Origin: Gaiellasilicea sp963811885
GTDB lineage: Bacteria > Actinomycetota > Thermoleophilia > Gaiellales > Gaiellaceae
Assembly (NCBI GenBank): GCA_963811885.1
Contig: CAWETB010000007.1
Location: 62,001 to 126,000, forward strand
Length of the DNA stretch: 64,000 nucleotides
Reading direction: 5' to 3'
The notes under the pieces are model-generated. The model saw only the letters and a program-made list of their open reading frames with translations. It ran no database searches and had not been told where the DNA came from. Positions 16,638-26,136 of the stretch are shown here, piece after piece. Position numbers and translations under genes: made by a program. The stretch's first letter is position 1. Every line of letters begins with the position of its first letter.

Positions 16638-18285
16638 GCCGCCACCTCCTCTCGTCGGCTCTTCGCCGGCTCGCGCCCGGCCAGGAGGCCGAGCTGGTCG
16701 TCGCTCGTGCGATCGCAGAACGCGCGGAAGCTCTCTTCGCCCTCGCGCTGCCGCAGCCATCCGTCCAGGAGGCCGGTGACCGTGTCGGCGAGGTCCTCGG
16801 CCGGGATCCGGCGGAACACCGGCCGCGCGATCGCCGCGTCGGGGCCGAGGCCGCCGCGCAGCAGCAGGTCGTAGGCCTGGCGGCGCACGCCCTCCTCGTT
16901 CCGCACCGTGGAGCCCTGGAAGCCGAGATCGCCGACCCAGTGGTGCGCGCAGGCGTGCGGGCAGCCGTCGAGGTTCAGCTTCAGCCCGGCGAGGGCGTCG
17001 CCGAAGCGTGCCTCGAGGTGCTCGACGAGGGCGGCGAGCCGCGACTTGGTCTCCGCGACGGCGAAGTTGCAGTGCGGCTCGCCCGTGCACGCGATCGCTT
17101 CGGAGCGAAGCGGGTTCCCTGCGAGCGGCAGCCCGAGCTCCGCCAGCTGCTCGCCGATCCGGTCGACGTCGCCGGCCGGGATCGACGTCAACACGAGGTT
17201 CTGTTGCCGCGTCACGCGCACGTCCTCGCGCGAGCCCGGCGATCGCGACCATCTGCTCGCCGGAGAGCAGGCCCGACTTCGACCGGGACACCGAGCGAGA
17301 TCAGGCCTTCCTGCTTCTGCGGCTCGCGCTCCCATGTGATCGGTCAACGGCGGCGGCTCGTCCAGGTGGAAGTCGGGCAGTGCGTAGCCAAGCCGTCGCT
17401 CGACCTCGGCGCGCATGCCCTCGGGGCCGATGTCGTCGACCATGAACTTGAGCCGGGCCTTGACGCGCGAAACGCGGTAGCGGAGGTCTTCCTTCCACGC
17501 ATCAAGGAGCGCGCAGAGGACCGGTACCGCCTCGTCGACGCGGACGAAGACCCCGAGGTCGCGTGCGAGCCGGGGGACCGACGAGAGGCCGCCGCCGACG
17601 AGGACGGCGAAGCCCGGCTCGCCGTCCCGGAGCGCGCCCACGAGCGCGATGCAGTTGATCTCCGGCGCGTTGCAGCGGTGCGCGCACGCGGAGATCGTGA
17701 TCTTGTGCTTCCGCGGCAGGTCCGAGTAGTCAGGGTTCCCGTAGAAGAAGCGCGTCACCTCCTCGACGACGGGCGTCACGTCGAAGAGCTCGTCGTGGGC
17801 GAGGCCGGCGACGGGGCAGCCGGTCACGTTCCGGACGGCGTCGCCGCACGCGCCGACGGTCGTCAGCCCGACCTCGTCGAGCCGGCGGAAGACCTCCGGC
17901 AGCGAGGCGAGCTCGAGGTAGTGGAGCTGGATCGTCTGCCGCGTCGAGAGCTCGCCGGAGCCCTTGCCGTACTCCAGAGACAGCTCGCCGACGGCGCCAG
18001 CTGCTCCGGCGTCACCCGGCCCGCGGGCAGCTTGATCCGCAGCATGAACGTCCCGATCTTCGGCTTGTCGTGGTAGAGCCCCCACCACTTCAGGCGGACG
18101 AGGTCCTCCTCGGGCACCTGTTCGTAGCCGGCGGCGATCAGGGCGGGAAGCTCGCCGAGCATCCCGAGCGGGTCCTTCTCGCGTTTGATCCGCTCGACCG
18201 AGTTGCGCTTGAGCACGAGCTCGAGCGTCGGCGGCGCCTTCTCGACCGGTCTGCGGGTCACCGTCCTGTCGATACCTGCCACCAC
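16634..18285 (-). CDS. Ferredoxin-sulfite/nitrite reductase, several frameshifts
   Basis: The start is taken as GTG 18285, just after AAGGGAGCTGGAAAGG. The N-terminus runs LKRNSVERIKREKDPLGML...LPAGRVTPEQL and shifts frame near 18000. A long middle part follows (GSGELSTRQTIQLHY, the sirohaem/4Fe-4S region ACAHRCNAPEINC). Three more shifts lie near 17336, 17275 and 17235. The end has CTGEPHCNF and NLDGCPHACAHHWVGDLG. The SAM riboswitch and cysH context argue for sulfite rather than nitrite as substrate. A corrected protein would be about 550 residues. Confidence 0.85.
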
Positions 18286-18312
18286 CCTTTCCAGCTCCCT
18301 TGAAACGGCGAA

Positions 18313-18332
18313 GGCCCCCGTTTCCGGAGGCC
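18313..18332 (-). terminator. GNRA-capped hairpin downstream of the SAM aptamer
   Basis: On the minus strand an 8-bp stem (GGCCTCCG/CGGGGGCC, one G-U) closes a GAAA tetraloop. It lies between the SAM aptamer and the sulfite reductase ribosome site. A short CGCCGTTTC follows, so it may be the expression-platform terminator or a hairpin competing with the ribosome site. Confidence 0.5.
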
Positions 18333-18367
18333 TCGTGCTCCTCGCCGGCGGCGAGGTCTGCGTCGTC

Positions 18368-18482
18368 ACATCTTCCGCTCGACGCTCCGGAGGGGCGGCT
18401 CGCGCTGGATGGAGCACCTGACGGGCTGTTGCCCCGGTTGCTGCGGCTTCGTCGGGCCAGGTCCCTCTGCCGCTCGCGATGG
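18368..18482 (-). ncRNA. SAM-I (S-box) riboswitch
   Basis: The minus strand shows the S-box core in order: ATCGCGAG at 18480-18473, GAGGGA, GGCCC with GACGAAGCC, GCAACC, then the pseudoknot partner region around AGGTGCTCC and CCAGC, closing with GAAGATG near 18368. It precedes the sulfite reductase/cysH/sirohaem operon, matching the known use of SAM riboswitches to turn off sulfur assimilation when SAM is plentiful. Boundaries are approximate. Confidence 0.85.
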
Positions 18483-18511
18483 TGGACGCCCTTCCTGTAT
18501 AGCAGCAGCCA

Positions 18512-18529
18512 CTTTACTTACGCAAGTAA
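18512..18529. promoter_or_regulatory. CTTTACTT-type dyad upstream of gltB
   Basis: CTTTACTT at 18512-18519 forms part of a perfect inverted repeat TTACTT-ACGC-AAGTAA (18514-18529). A further copy of the half-site, ACTTGC at 18537, pairs with GCAAGT at 18522. It lies just upstream of the predicted gltB promoter. The same octamer occurs in other amino-acid promoters of this window, so it is proposed as a shared operator. Confidence 0.6.
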
Positions 18530-18538
18530 TGGATGAAC

Positions 18539-18566
18539 TTGCGCCGTCCGGCCAATGCTTTACACT
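18539..18566 (+). promoter_or_regulatory. Predicted gltB promoter
   Basis: -35 TTGCGC (18539-18544), 16 bp, -10 TACACT (18561-18566). Predicted start near 18573 gives a leader of about 155 nt before gltB. The -35 abuts the upstream dyad. Confidence 0.5.
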
Positions 18567-18662
18567 GGAAAGCGAGTGGCGCGAGCAATCGTATTTGCCG
18601 ATCCGATCCCGGCCTTCAAGGCCATTCTCTCGCGCCCCCGACTGCGCTAGCCGGCCACCAGT

Positions 18663-18705
18663 CCTCTCGCCTCCCCGGTCAAGCGCACACCACACAGGCG
18701 AGAGG
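18663..18705 (+). promoter_or_regulatory. Long stem-loop in the gltB leader
   Basis: A perfect 10-bp inverted repeat (CCTCTCGCCT at 18663-18672, AGGCGAGAGG at 18696-18705) with a 23-nt loop ends 6 nt before the ribosome site GAAGGAG (18712-18718) of gltB. Its position suggests control of translation or mRNA stability. A second small hairpin, GGCCTTCAAGGCC, lies upstream near 18611. Confidence 0.45.
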
Positions 18706-18726
18706 GAGAGCGAAGGAGCGCACGCT

Positions 18727-21700
18727 GTGAGACCCGTCGGCCTCTACGACCCGGCGTACGAGCACGACGCGTGCGGCGTCGCCTTCGTTGCACGGCTCGA
18801 CGGCGTCGCGAGCCACGAGACACTCGTGCGCGCTGCGACGGCGCTCGCCAACCTGGAGCACCGCGGCGCCGAGGGCGCCGACGCCGGCACGGGCGACGGC
18901 GCGGGCATGACGCTGCAGCTGCCGGACGCGCTCTTCCGCGCCGAGGTCGGCTCGGAGCTGCCGCCGCTCGGGTCGTACGGCGTCGCTGTGTGCTTCCTCC
19001 CGCGCGACGCCGGCCGTGCGGCAGAGCTCGAGCAGCTTCTGAACGAGACGGTCGAGGCCGAGGGGCAGCGCGTGGTGGCGTGGCGCGACGTCCCCGTCGA
19101 CGAGAGCCAGGCCGGGCCGTCCGCGGCTGCGACCGCTCCGCTCGTCCGCCAGCTCTTCGTCGCCGCCGCGCCGGCACTCGATCTCGACGCGTTCGAGCGC
19201 AAGCTGTATGTGATCCGCCGCGTCGCGGAGCTCGCAGCCGGCCCCGACCTCGTGATCCCGAGCTTCTCTGCCCGGACGGTGGTCTACAAGGGGATGCTGA
19301 CGGCGCCGCAGCTGACCGCCTACTACCCCGACCTCCGCGACGAGCGCACAGCCTCCGCGCTCGTGCTCGTGCACTCGCGCTACTCGACGAACACGTTCCC
19401 GAGCTGGGAGCTCGCCCACCCGTACCGGATGATCGCCCACAACGGCGAGATCAACACGCTGCGGGGCAACGTCAACTGGATGCGCGCGCGCGAGTCGCAG
19501 CTGGCGTCGGAGCTGTTCGGCGACGACCTGGCGAAGGTCTTGCCGGTCGTACGCCCCGGCGGCTCGGACTCGGCGACCTTCGACAACGTGCTCGAGCTGC
19601 TCGTGCTCGCCGGCCGGTCGCTGCCGCACGCGATCATGATGATGATCCCCGAGGCGTATCGGGGCCGCGACGACGTCTCGCCCGAGCTCGCCGGGTTCTA
19701 CGCCTACCACCAGTGCCTGCTCGAGGCCTGGGACGGCCCGGCGGCGATCGCCTTCACGGACGGGCGGCTGATCGGGGCGACGCTCGACCGCAACGGCCTG
19801 CGTCCGGGCCGCTGGCTCGAGACCGCCGACGGCTGGGTCGTGCTCGCCTCGGAGACCGGTGTCCTCGAGGAGGCGCCGGAGAACGTCGTCCGGAAGGGGC
19901 GGCTGCAGCCCGGGAAGCTCTTCCTCGTCGACCTCGAGCAGGGCCGGATCGTCCCGGACGCGGAGGTCAAGGGCGAGATCGCGTCGCGGCGGCCCTACGC
20001 CGACTGGTACGGAGAGAACGTCGTGCGTCTGGACGACCTGCCGGCGCGCCCGTGCCTGCCGGCTCCCGCCGAGCCGTTGCGCAAGCGCCAGCTCGCATTC
20101 GGCTACACGCAGGACGACATGAAGGTGATCCTCGCGCCGCTCGCGCGGAACGCGGAGGAGGCGATCGGGTCGATGGGCAACGACCTGCCGCTCGCCGTGC
20201 TCTCCGACCGGCGGCCGGTCCTCTACTCGTACTTCAAGCAGCTCTTCGCCCAGGTGACGAACCCGCCGATCGACTCGATCCGCGAGGCGGTCGTGATGAG
20301 CGTCGAGGCCAGCGTCGGCTCGGAGCGGAACCTGCTCGACGAGACGCCGGAGCACGCACGCCAGCTCGTGATCGCCAACCCGATCCTGCGCGACGAGGAG
20401 CTCGAGCGGCTCCGCCAGATCGATTCCGACGTCTTCCGGGCGCACACGATCGACACCACCTGGCCGGTCGAGGACGGGCCGGGCGGCCTCGAGCTCGCCG
20501 TCGAGCGGATCTGCGCCGAGGCGGACGACGCCCTGGCGAACGGCGCGAACATCGTCGTCCTCTCGGATCGCGGCGTCGGGCCCGACCGCGCGCCGATGCC
20601 GTCGCTGCTGGCGGTCTCCGCGTTGCACCACCATCTCGTTCGCGCGGGGACGCGGCTGCAGGCAGGGCTGGTCGTCGAGTCCGGCGAGCCGCGCAGCGTG
20701 CAGAGCGTCGCTGTGCTCGTCGGTTACGGCGCCGCTGCGGTCAACCCCTATCTGATGCTCGAGACGCTGGCCGAGCTCGTCGACCTCGAGCTGCTGCCCC
20801 AGGCGATGACGAAGGAGGAGGCGCAGCGCCGCGCCACCAAGGGCATCGCCAAGGGCCTGCTGAAGACGATCTCGAAGATGGGCATCTCGACGATCCCGTC
20901 GTACTGCGGCGCGCAGGTCTTCGAGGCGATCGGGCTCTCGCGCGAGCTCGTCGACCGGCACTTCACCGGCACCGCCTCCCGCATCGGCGGGATCGGGATG
21001 GAAGAGCTGGCCAGCGACACGCTCGACCGCCACGCGCGCGCCTGGCCGGGCACGCAGGACGGGCTGCTGCCGGTGACCGGCCTCTACGCCTGGCGGCGGG
21101 AGGGCGAGCACCACCAGTGGAACCCGGACACGATCGCGGCGCTTCAGCACGCGGTGCGGAACGGCGGTTACGCCTCCTACGAGGAGTACGCGGAGCTCGT
21201 CAACACCGACTCGACGCGGCGCTCGACCCTTCGCGGCCTGATGCGCTTCCGCGAGGATCCGGACGGCGGCGTGCCGCTCGACGAGGTGGAGCCCGCGCAG
21301 GAGATCGTCAAGCGCTTCGCGACGGGCGCGATGTCCCTGGGCTCACTCTCGCGGGAGGCGCACGAGAACCTCGCCATCGCGATGAACCGGATCGGCGGCC
21401 GCTCGAACACCGGCGAGGGCGGTGAGGACCCGGAGCGGTTCACACCGGAGGCGAACGGAGACTGGCGCCGCTCCGCGATCAAGCAGGTCGCCTCGGGCCG
21501 CTTCGGCGTCAACGCGCACTACCTCGCGAATGCCGACGAGCTCCAGATCAAGATGGCGCAGGGCGCGAAGCCGGGTGAGGGCGGCCAGCTGCCCGGGCAC
21601 AAGGTCGACCGCTACATCGCCAGCGTGCGGCTGACGACGCCCGGCGTCGGGCTGATCTCGCCGCCGCCGCACCACGACATCTACTCGATCGAGGATCTGA

Positions 21701-23247
21701 AGCAGCTGATCTACGACCTCCGCTGCGCGAATCCGGAGGCGCGCATCTCGGTGAAGCTCGTCTCGGAGGTCGGCGTCGGCACGGTCGCCGCCGGCGTCGC
21801 GAAGGCGAACGCCGACCATGTGCTCATCTCCGGCCACGACGGCGGCACCGGCGCCTCGCCGCTCTCGTCGATCCTCTTCGCCGGCGCGCCCTGGGAGATC
21901 GGGCTCGCGGAGACGCAGCAGACGCTCGTGCTCAACGACCTGCGCTCGCGGATCTGGGTGCAGACGGACGGCCAGCTCAAGACCGGCCGCGACGTCGTCG
22001 TCGCCGCGCTGCTCGGCGCCGACGAGATGGGCTTCGCGACCGCGCCGCTGATTGCCTCGGGCTGCGTGATGATGCGCGCCTGCCATCTCAACACGTGCCC
22101 GGTAGGGATCGCGACGCAGGATCCCGAGCTGCGGAAGCGCTTCGCCGGGCAGCCCGAGCACGTCGTCAACTTCATGTTCTTCGTCGCGGAGGAGGCGCGC
22201 CGGATCATGGCGCGGCTCGGCGTCCGCCGGTTCGAGGATCTCGTCGGCCGCGTCGACCTGCTCGAGGCGGACGACGCGATCGAGCGCTGGAAGGAGCGCG
22301 GGATCGACCTCTCGGCCCTGCTCCATGCACCGGACGTGCCGCCCGGCGTGGCGGTTCGACGGGTGCGCCCGCAGGTCTCGCCGCTCGACGATGCGCTCGA
22401 CTGGCAGCTGCTCGAACAGGCGCGCCCGGCGCTCGAGGACGGGACGCCCGTCGAGCTCGAGGTGCCGGTGCGGAACGTCAACCGCACCGTCGGCGGCCTG
22501 CTCTCCCACGCCGTGACCAAGAAGCACGGCGCAGCCGGGCTCCCGGAGCGGACGATCCGCGTCACGCTGAACGGCTCCGCCGGCCAGTCCTTCGGCGCCT
22601 GGCTCGCCCCCGGCGTCGAGCTGACGCTCCTCGGCGACGCGAACGACTACGTCGGCAAGGGGCTCTCGGGCGGCGTTCTCGCCGTGCGGCCGCCGGAGGG
22701 CGCCGGATTCGCCGCGGAGGAGAACGTGATCATCGGCAACACCGTTCTCTACGGGGCAACCTCCGGCCGCGCCTTCTTCCGCGGTCTCGCCGGCGAGCGG
22801 TTCGCCGTCCGCAACTCCGGCGTCAGCGCTGTCGTCGAGGGCGTCGGCGACCACGGCTGCGAGTACATGACAGGCGGCCGCGTCGTCGTGCTCGGCCGGA
22901 CCGGCCGGAATTTCGCCGCCGGTATGAGCGGTGGCGTCGCGTACGTGCTGGACGAGGACGGCGGCTTCCGCGGACGCTGCAACGACGAGCTCGTCGGTCT
23001 CGAGCAGCTTGCCGAGTCGGACGCGGAGGAGCTGCGCGCTCTCGTCGACGAGCACCTCGAGCGCACGGGCTCAGACGTCGCCGCGCGGCTCCTCGCCGGC
23101 TGGGACGACGCCGTGCAGCGGTTCGTCAAGGTGATGCCGCACGACTACAAGCGCGCGCTCGCCGACGGCGTCGTCGAGCCCAAGGGCGACAACCCCACCT
23201 CGACCGGCAGCGGCTTCCTCACGACGGAGTCGGAGGAGGCAGCCTGA
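18727..23247 (+). CDS. gltB: Glutamate synthase, large subunit
   Basis: 1506 residues, the full family length. GTG 18727 is chosen for its GAAGGAG site. The N-terminal nucleophile Cys is in YEHDACGVAFVARLDG near residue 16, followed by the glutaminase domain, the central domain, the FMN barrel (SGHDGGTGASPLSS near 1035) and the 3Fe-4S cysteines of ACHLNTCPVGIATQ, then the C-terminal beta-helix. It converts glutamine and 2-oxoglutarate to two glutamates using electrons from gltD. Upstream dyad and leader hairpin suggest regulation by amino-acid status. Confidence 0.97.
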   Translation: MRPVGLYDPAYEHDACGVAFVARLDGVASHETLVRAATALANLEHRGAEGADAGTGDGAGMTLQLPDALFRAEVGSELPPLGSYGVAVCFLPRDAGRAAELEQLLNETVEAEGQRVVAWRDVPVDESQAGPSAAATAPLVRQLFVAAAPALDLDAFERKLYVIRRVAELAAGPDLVIPSFSARTVVYKGMLTAPQLTAYYPDLRDERTASALVLVHSRYSTNTFPSWELAHPYRMIAHNGEINTLRGNVNWMRARESQLASELFGDDLAKVLPVVRPGGSDSATFDNVLELLVLAGRSLPHAIMMMIPEAYRGRDDVSPELAGFYAYHQCLLEAWDGPAAIAFTDGRLIGATLDRNGLRPGRWLETADGWVVLASETGVLEEAPENVVRKGRLQPGKLFLVDLEQGRIVPDAEVKGEIASRRPYADWYGENVVRLDDLPARPCLPAPAEPLRKRQLAFGYTQDDMKVILAPLARNAEEAIGSMGNDLPLAVLSDRRPVLYSYFKQLFAQVTNPPIDSIREAVVMSVEASVGSERNLLDETPEHARQLVIANPILRDEELERLRQIDSDVFRAHTIDTTWPVEDGPGGLELAVERICAEADDALANGANIVVLSDRGVGPDRAPMPSLLAVSALHHHLVRAGTRLQAGLVVESGEPRSVQSVAVLVGYGAAAVNPYLMLETLAELVDLELLPQAMTKEEAQRRATKGIAKGLLKTISKMGISTIPSYCGAQVFEAIGLSRELVDRHFTGTASRIGGIGMEELASDTLDRHARAWPGTQDGLLPVTGLYAWRREGEHHQWNPDTIAALQHAVRNGGYASYEEYAELVNTDSTRRSTLRGLMRFREDPDGGVPLDEVEPAQEIVKRFATGAMSLGSLSREAHENLAIAMNRIGGRSNTGEGGEDPERFTPEANGDWRRSAIKQVASGRFGVNAHYLANADELQIKMAQGAKPGEGGQLPGHKVDRYIASVRLTTPGVGLISPPPHHDIYSIEDLKQLIYDLRCANPEARISVKLVSEVGVGTVAAGVAKANADHVLISGHDGGTGASPLSSILFAGAPWEIGLAETQQTLVLNDLRSRIWVQTDGQLKTGRDVVVAALLGADEMGFATAPLIASGCVMMRACHLNTCPVGIATQDPELRKRFAGQPEHVVNFMFFVAEEARRIMARLGVRRFEDLVGRVDLLEADDAIERWKERGIDLSALLHAPDVPPGVAVRRVRPQVSPLDDALDWQLLEQARPALEDGTPVELEVPVRNVNRTVGGLLSHAVTKKHGAAGLPERTIRVTLNGSAGQSFGAWLAPGVELTLLGDANDYVGKGLSGGVLAVRPPEGAGFAAEENVIIGNTVLYGATSGRAFFRGLAGERFAVRNSGVSAVVEGVGDHGCEYMTGGRVVVLGRTGRNFAAGMSGGVAYVLDEDGGFRGRCNDELVGLEQLAESDAEELRALVDEHLERTGSDVAARLLAGWDDAVQRFVKVMPHDYKRALADGVVEPKGDNPTSTGSGFLTTESEEAA

Positions 23248-24711
23248 TGGGCAAGCTCGGCGGCTTCCTCAAGTACCGGCGGATCGAGCAGCCCGAGCGC
23301 GATCCGAGCGAGCGCGTCGGCGACTTCCGCGAGTTCATGGGCACGCTCGACCTCCCGGTGCTCCAGGAGCAGGGCGCGCGCTGCATGGAGTGCGGCGTCC
23401 CCTTCTGCCATCACGGCTGCCCGCTCGGCAACCTGATCCCGGAGTGGAACGACCTCGTCTACCGCGACCGCTGGAGCGAGGCGATCGAGCAGCTGCACCG
23501 GACGAACAACTTCCCCGAGTTCACCGGGCGTCTCTGTCCGGCCCCGTGCGAGGCGGCCTGCGTCCTCGAGATCGACGAGGGCAACGCGGTCACGATCAAG
23601 CAGATCGAGGTCGCGATCGTGAACCGCGCCTGGGAGGAGGGCTGGGTCGTCCCGCGTCCTGCGGCGTCCGCTTCTGGTCGCAGCGTCGCCGTGGTCGGTT
23701 CCGGCCCCTCCGGCCTCGCGTGCGCGCAGCAGCTGGCTCGCGCGGGCCATGCGGTCACCGTCTACGAGCGCGACGAGGCGGCAGGCGGGCTCGTGCGCTT
23801 CGGCGTCCCCGACTTCAAGATCGAGAAATGGCTCATCGAGCGGCGCGTCCAGCAGCTCGAGGCCGAGGGCGTCGCCTTCCGGTACGGCGTCGACGTGGGC
23901 ATCGACGTCGAGGCGGAGGAGCTGCGGAGCACGCACGACGCGGTCGTCCTGGCCGTCGGCTCGCGCGTCCCGCGCGACCTCGCGGTGCCCGGCCGCGAGC
24001 TCGACGGCGTTCACTTTGCGATGGAGTACCTCTACCAGCGGAACCGCTGGGTGGCCCGGGAGCTCGGCCCGCAGGTGGCGGGTGCGCCGCCTGCGCCGGT
24101 GAACGTGCTCACGGCGGCGGGCAAGCACGTGATCGTGATCGGCGGCGGCGACACCGGCGCCGACTGCGTCGCGAACGCACATCGCGAGCGCGCCGCCTCG
24201 GTGACGCAGATCGAGCTCGTCGGCGAGCCCCCGGCCCGCCGGCCCGACGATCTGACGCCGTGGCCGACCTGGCCGATGCGGCTCCGTACCTCGTATGCGC
24301 TGAAGGAGGGCGGCGAGCGCGACTTCGCCATCTCGACGACGGCGCTCACCGGGAGCGGCGGCCGCGTCGAGCGGATCCACTGGACGCAGAACTCGGGCGC
24401 GCCGCCGTTCGACATCCGTTCCCGGCACCGACGAGGATCGCCCGGCCGACCTCGTGCTCCTCGCGATGGGCTTCGTCGGTCCTGAGCCGCGCATCCTCGA
24501 GGAGTTCGGCGTCGACACCGACGCGCGCGGGAACGCCTTCGCGCCGACGTACGCGACCAGTGCGGAAGGAGTCTTCGCGGCCGGCGACGCGCGCCGCGGG
24601 CAGTCGTTGATCGTCTGGGCGATCTCGGAGGGCCGGCGCTGCGCGACCGCCGTCGATCGCTGGCTCGGCGTCCACGACGACGCCGCACGACGGACGGCAT
24701 CCGCCGCATGA
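23247..24711 (+). CDS. gltD: Glutamate synthase, small subunit, frameshifted
   Basis: ATG 23247 shares one base with the gltB stop. Cluster cysteines CMECGVPFCHHGCPLGN (residue 48 on) and CPAPCEAAC are followed by the FAD motif VAVVGSGPSGLACAQQL and the NADPH motif VIGGGDTGADCVANA. The frame is lost near 24418, and the C-terminal LLAMGFVGPEPRILEEFGV and VFAAGDARRGQSLIVWAI continue in another frame to 24711. A single-base change would give about 487 residues. The enzyme is normally essential for nitrogen assimilation, so a sequence error is likely. Confidence 0.93.
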
Positions 24712-26135
24712 GCCACCTGTCCGCATCGTTCAGCGCCACGCTTCGGGTCCGTCTGGACGACCGGCCGGGAGCGTTCGCGGAGCTCGCGCGCGTGATCGCG
24801 GACACGGGAGCGTCGCTCGAGGCCATCGATCTCGTGCGCTCGGAGCCGGGCGTGAAGGTCCGCGACGTGACGGTGCTCGCGCGCGACGCTGACCACATCG
24901 CCGCGGTGGCGGCCGCAGCCGACGAGCTCGCGAGCGTCGAGGTGGAGCACGTCTCCGACCGCACCTTCCTCATGCATCTCGGCGGCAAGATCGAGATGGC
25001 GTTGAAGGCGCCGCTCGTCACGCGGGACGACCTCTCGATGGCGTACACGCCGGGCGTCGCCCGCGTCTCCGAGGCGATCGCGGACGACCCGGAGAAGGCG
25101 TGGAGCCTGACGATCAAGCGCAACACCGTCGCGGTCGTCTCGGACGGGACGGCCGTGCTCGGGCTGGGCGACATCGGGCCCGAGGCGGCGATGCCGGTGA
25201 TGGAGGGCAAGGCGATGCTGCTGAAGGAGTTCGCCGGCGTCGACGGCTGGCCGGTCTGCCTGGCGACGACCGACGTCGACGAGATCGTCGCGGCCGTCAC
25301 GGCGATCGCCCCGGGTTTCGGCGCGATCAACCTGGAGGACATCTCCGCGCCGCGGTGCTTCGAGATCGAGGAGCGCCTGCGCGCGTCGCTCGACATCCCC
25401 GTCTTCCACGACGACCAGCACGGCACTGCGATCGTCGTCTACGCCGCGCTCGTCAACGCGCTGCGGGTCGTCGGCAAGCGGCCCGAGGACGTGAAGGTCG
25501 TCATCACCGGGGTCGGCGCGGCGGGAATCGCGACGACGCGGATCCTGCAGCACGCCGGTGTCGGGAACGTCGTCGGCTGCGATCGGGCCGGCGCGGTCTA
25601 CGTGGGCCGGCCGGGTCTCGCCGGGATCAAGGCGGACTACGCGCAGGCGACCAACCCGGACTGTGAGCGCGGGTCGGCCGACGAGGTGCTGAGAGGCGCG
25701 GACGTGTACATCGGGCTGTCGCAGCCGGGAGCGGTCTCGTTCGACGGGATCCGTTCGATGGCCGACGACGCGATCGTCTTCGCGATGGCGAATCCGACGC
25801 CGGAGGTCGCGCCCGACGAGCTCGAGGGCCTGGCGGCGGTCGTCGCGACCGGCCGCTCCGACTATCCGAACCAGATCAACAACGTGCTCGCGTTCCCGGG
25901 CGTCTTCCGCGGCGCGCTCGACGTGCGCGCGCGCGACATCACCGAGGGGATGAAGTTCGCCGCCGGTGAGGCGATCGCCGCAGTCGTCGCGCCCGACGAG
26001 CTCGGGCCGGAGTACATCGTCCCGAGCGTCTTCAACCGTGAAGTCGCCCGCGTGGTCGCCGCGGCCGTGGCCGAGGCAGCGGAGCGCGACGGAGTCGCAC
26101 GCCGGCTCCGCGAGCCTGCAGTCGCGCAGCGCTAG
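24708..26135 (+). CDS. NAD(P)-dependent malic enzyme with N-terminal ACT domain
   Basis: 475 residues. Residues 8-80 form an ACT-type domain (RVRLDDRPGAFAELARVIADTG). The malic enzyme follows: AYTPGVARVSEAI, the metal region NLEDISAPRCFEIEERLR, HDDQHGTAIVVYAAL, and Rossmann ITGVGAAGIATTRIL. It decarboxylates malate to pyruvate. The ACT domain suggests amino-acid or other ligand control. The ATG overlaps the gltD stop (ATGA), so it is co-expressed with glutamate synthase and could supply NADPH or adjust 2-oxoacid supply. Confidence 0.94.
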   Translation: MSHLSASFSATLRVRLDDRPGAFAELARVIADTGASLEAIDLVRSEPGVKVRDVTVLARDADHIAAVAAAADELASVEVEHVSDRTFLMHLGGKIEMALKAPLVTRDDLSMAYTPGVARVSEAIADDPEKAWSLTIKRNTVAVVSDGTAVLGLGDIGPEAAMPVMEGKAMLLKEFAGVDGWPVCLATTDVDEIVAAVTAIAPGFGAINLEDISAPRCFEIEERLRASLDIPVFHDDQHGTAIVVYAALVNALRVVGKRPEDVKVVITGVGAAGIATTRILQHAGVGNVVGCDRAGAVYVGRPGLAGIKADYAQATNPDCERGSADEVLRGADVYIGLSQPGAVSFDGIRSMADDAIVFAMANPTPEVAPDELEGLAAVVATGRSDYPNQINNVLAFPGVFRGALDVRARDITEGMKFAAGEAIAAVVAPDELGPEYIVPSVFNREVARVVAAAVAEAAERDGVARRLREPAVAQR

Positions 26136-26136
26136 C

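Noticed and set aside
18679..21150. An 823-codon minus-strand frame antisense to gltB
   Set aside because: It mirrors gltB codon structure and has no recognisable motif.
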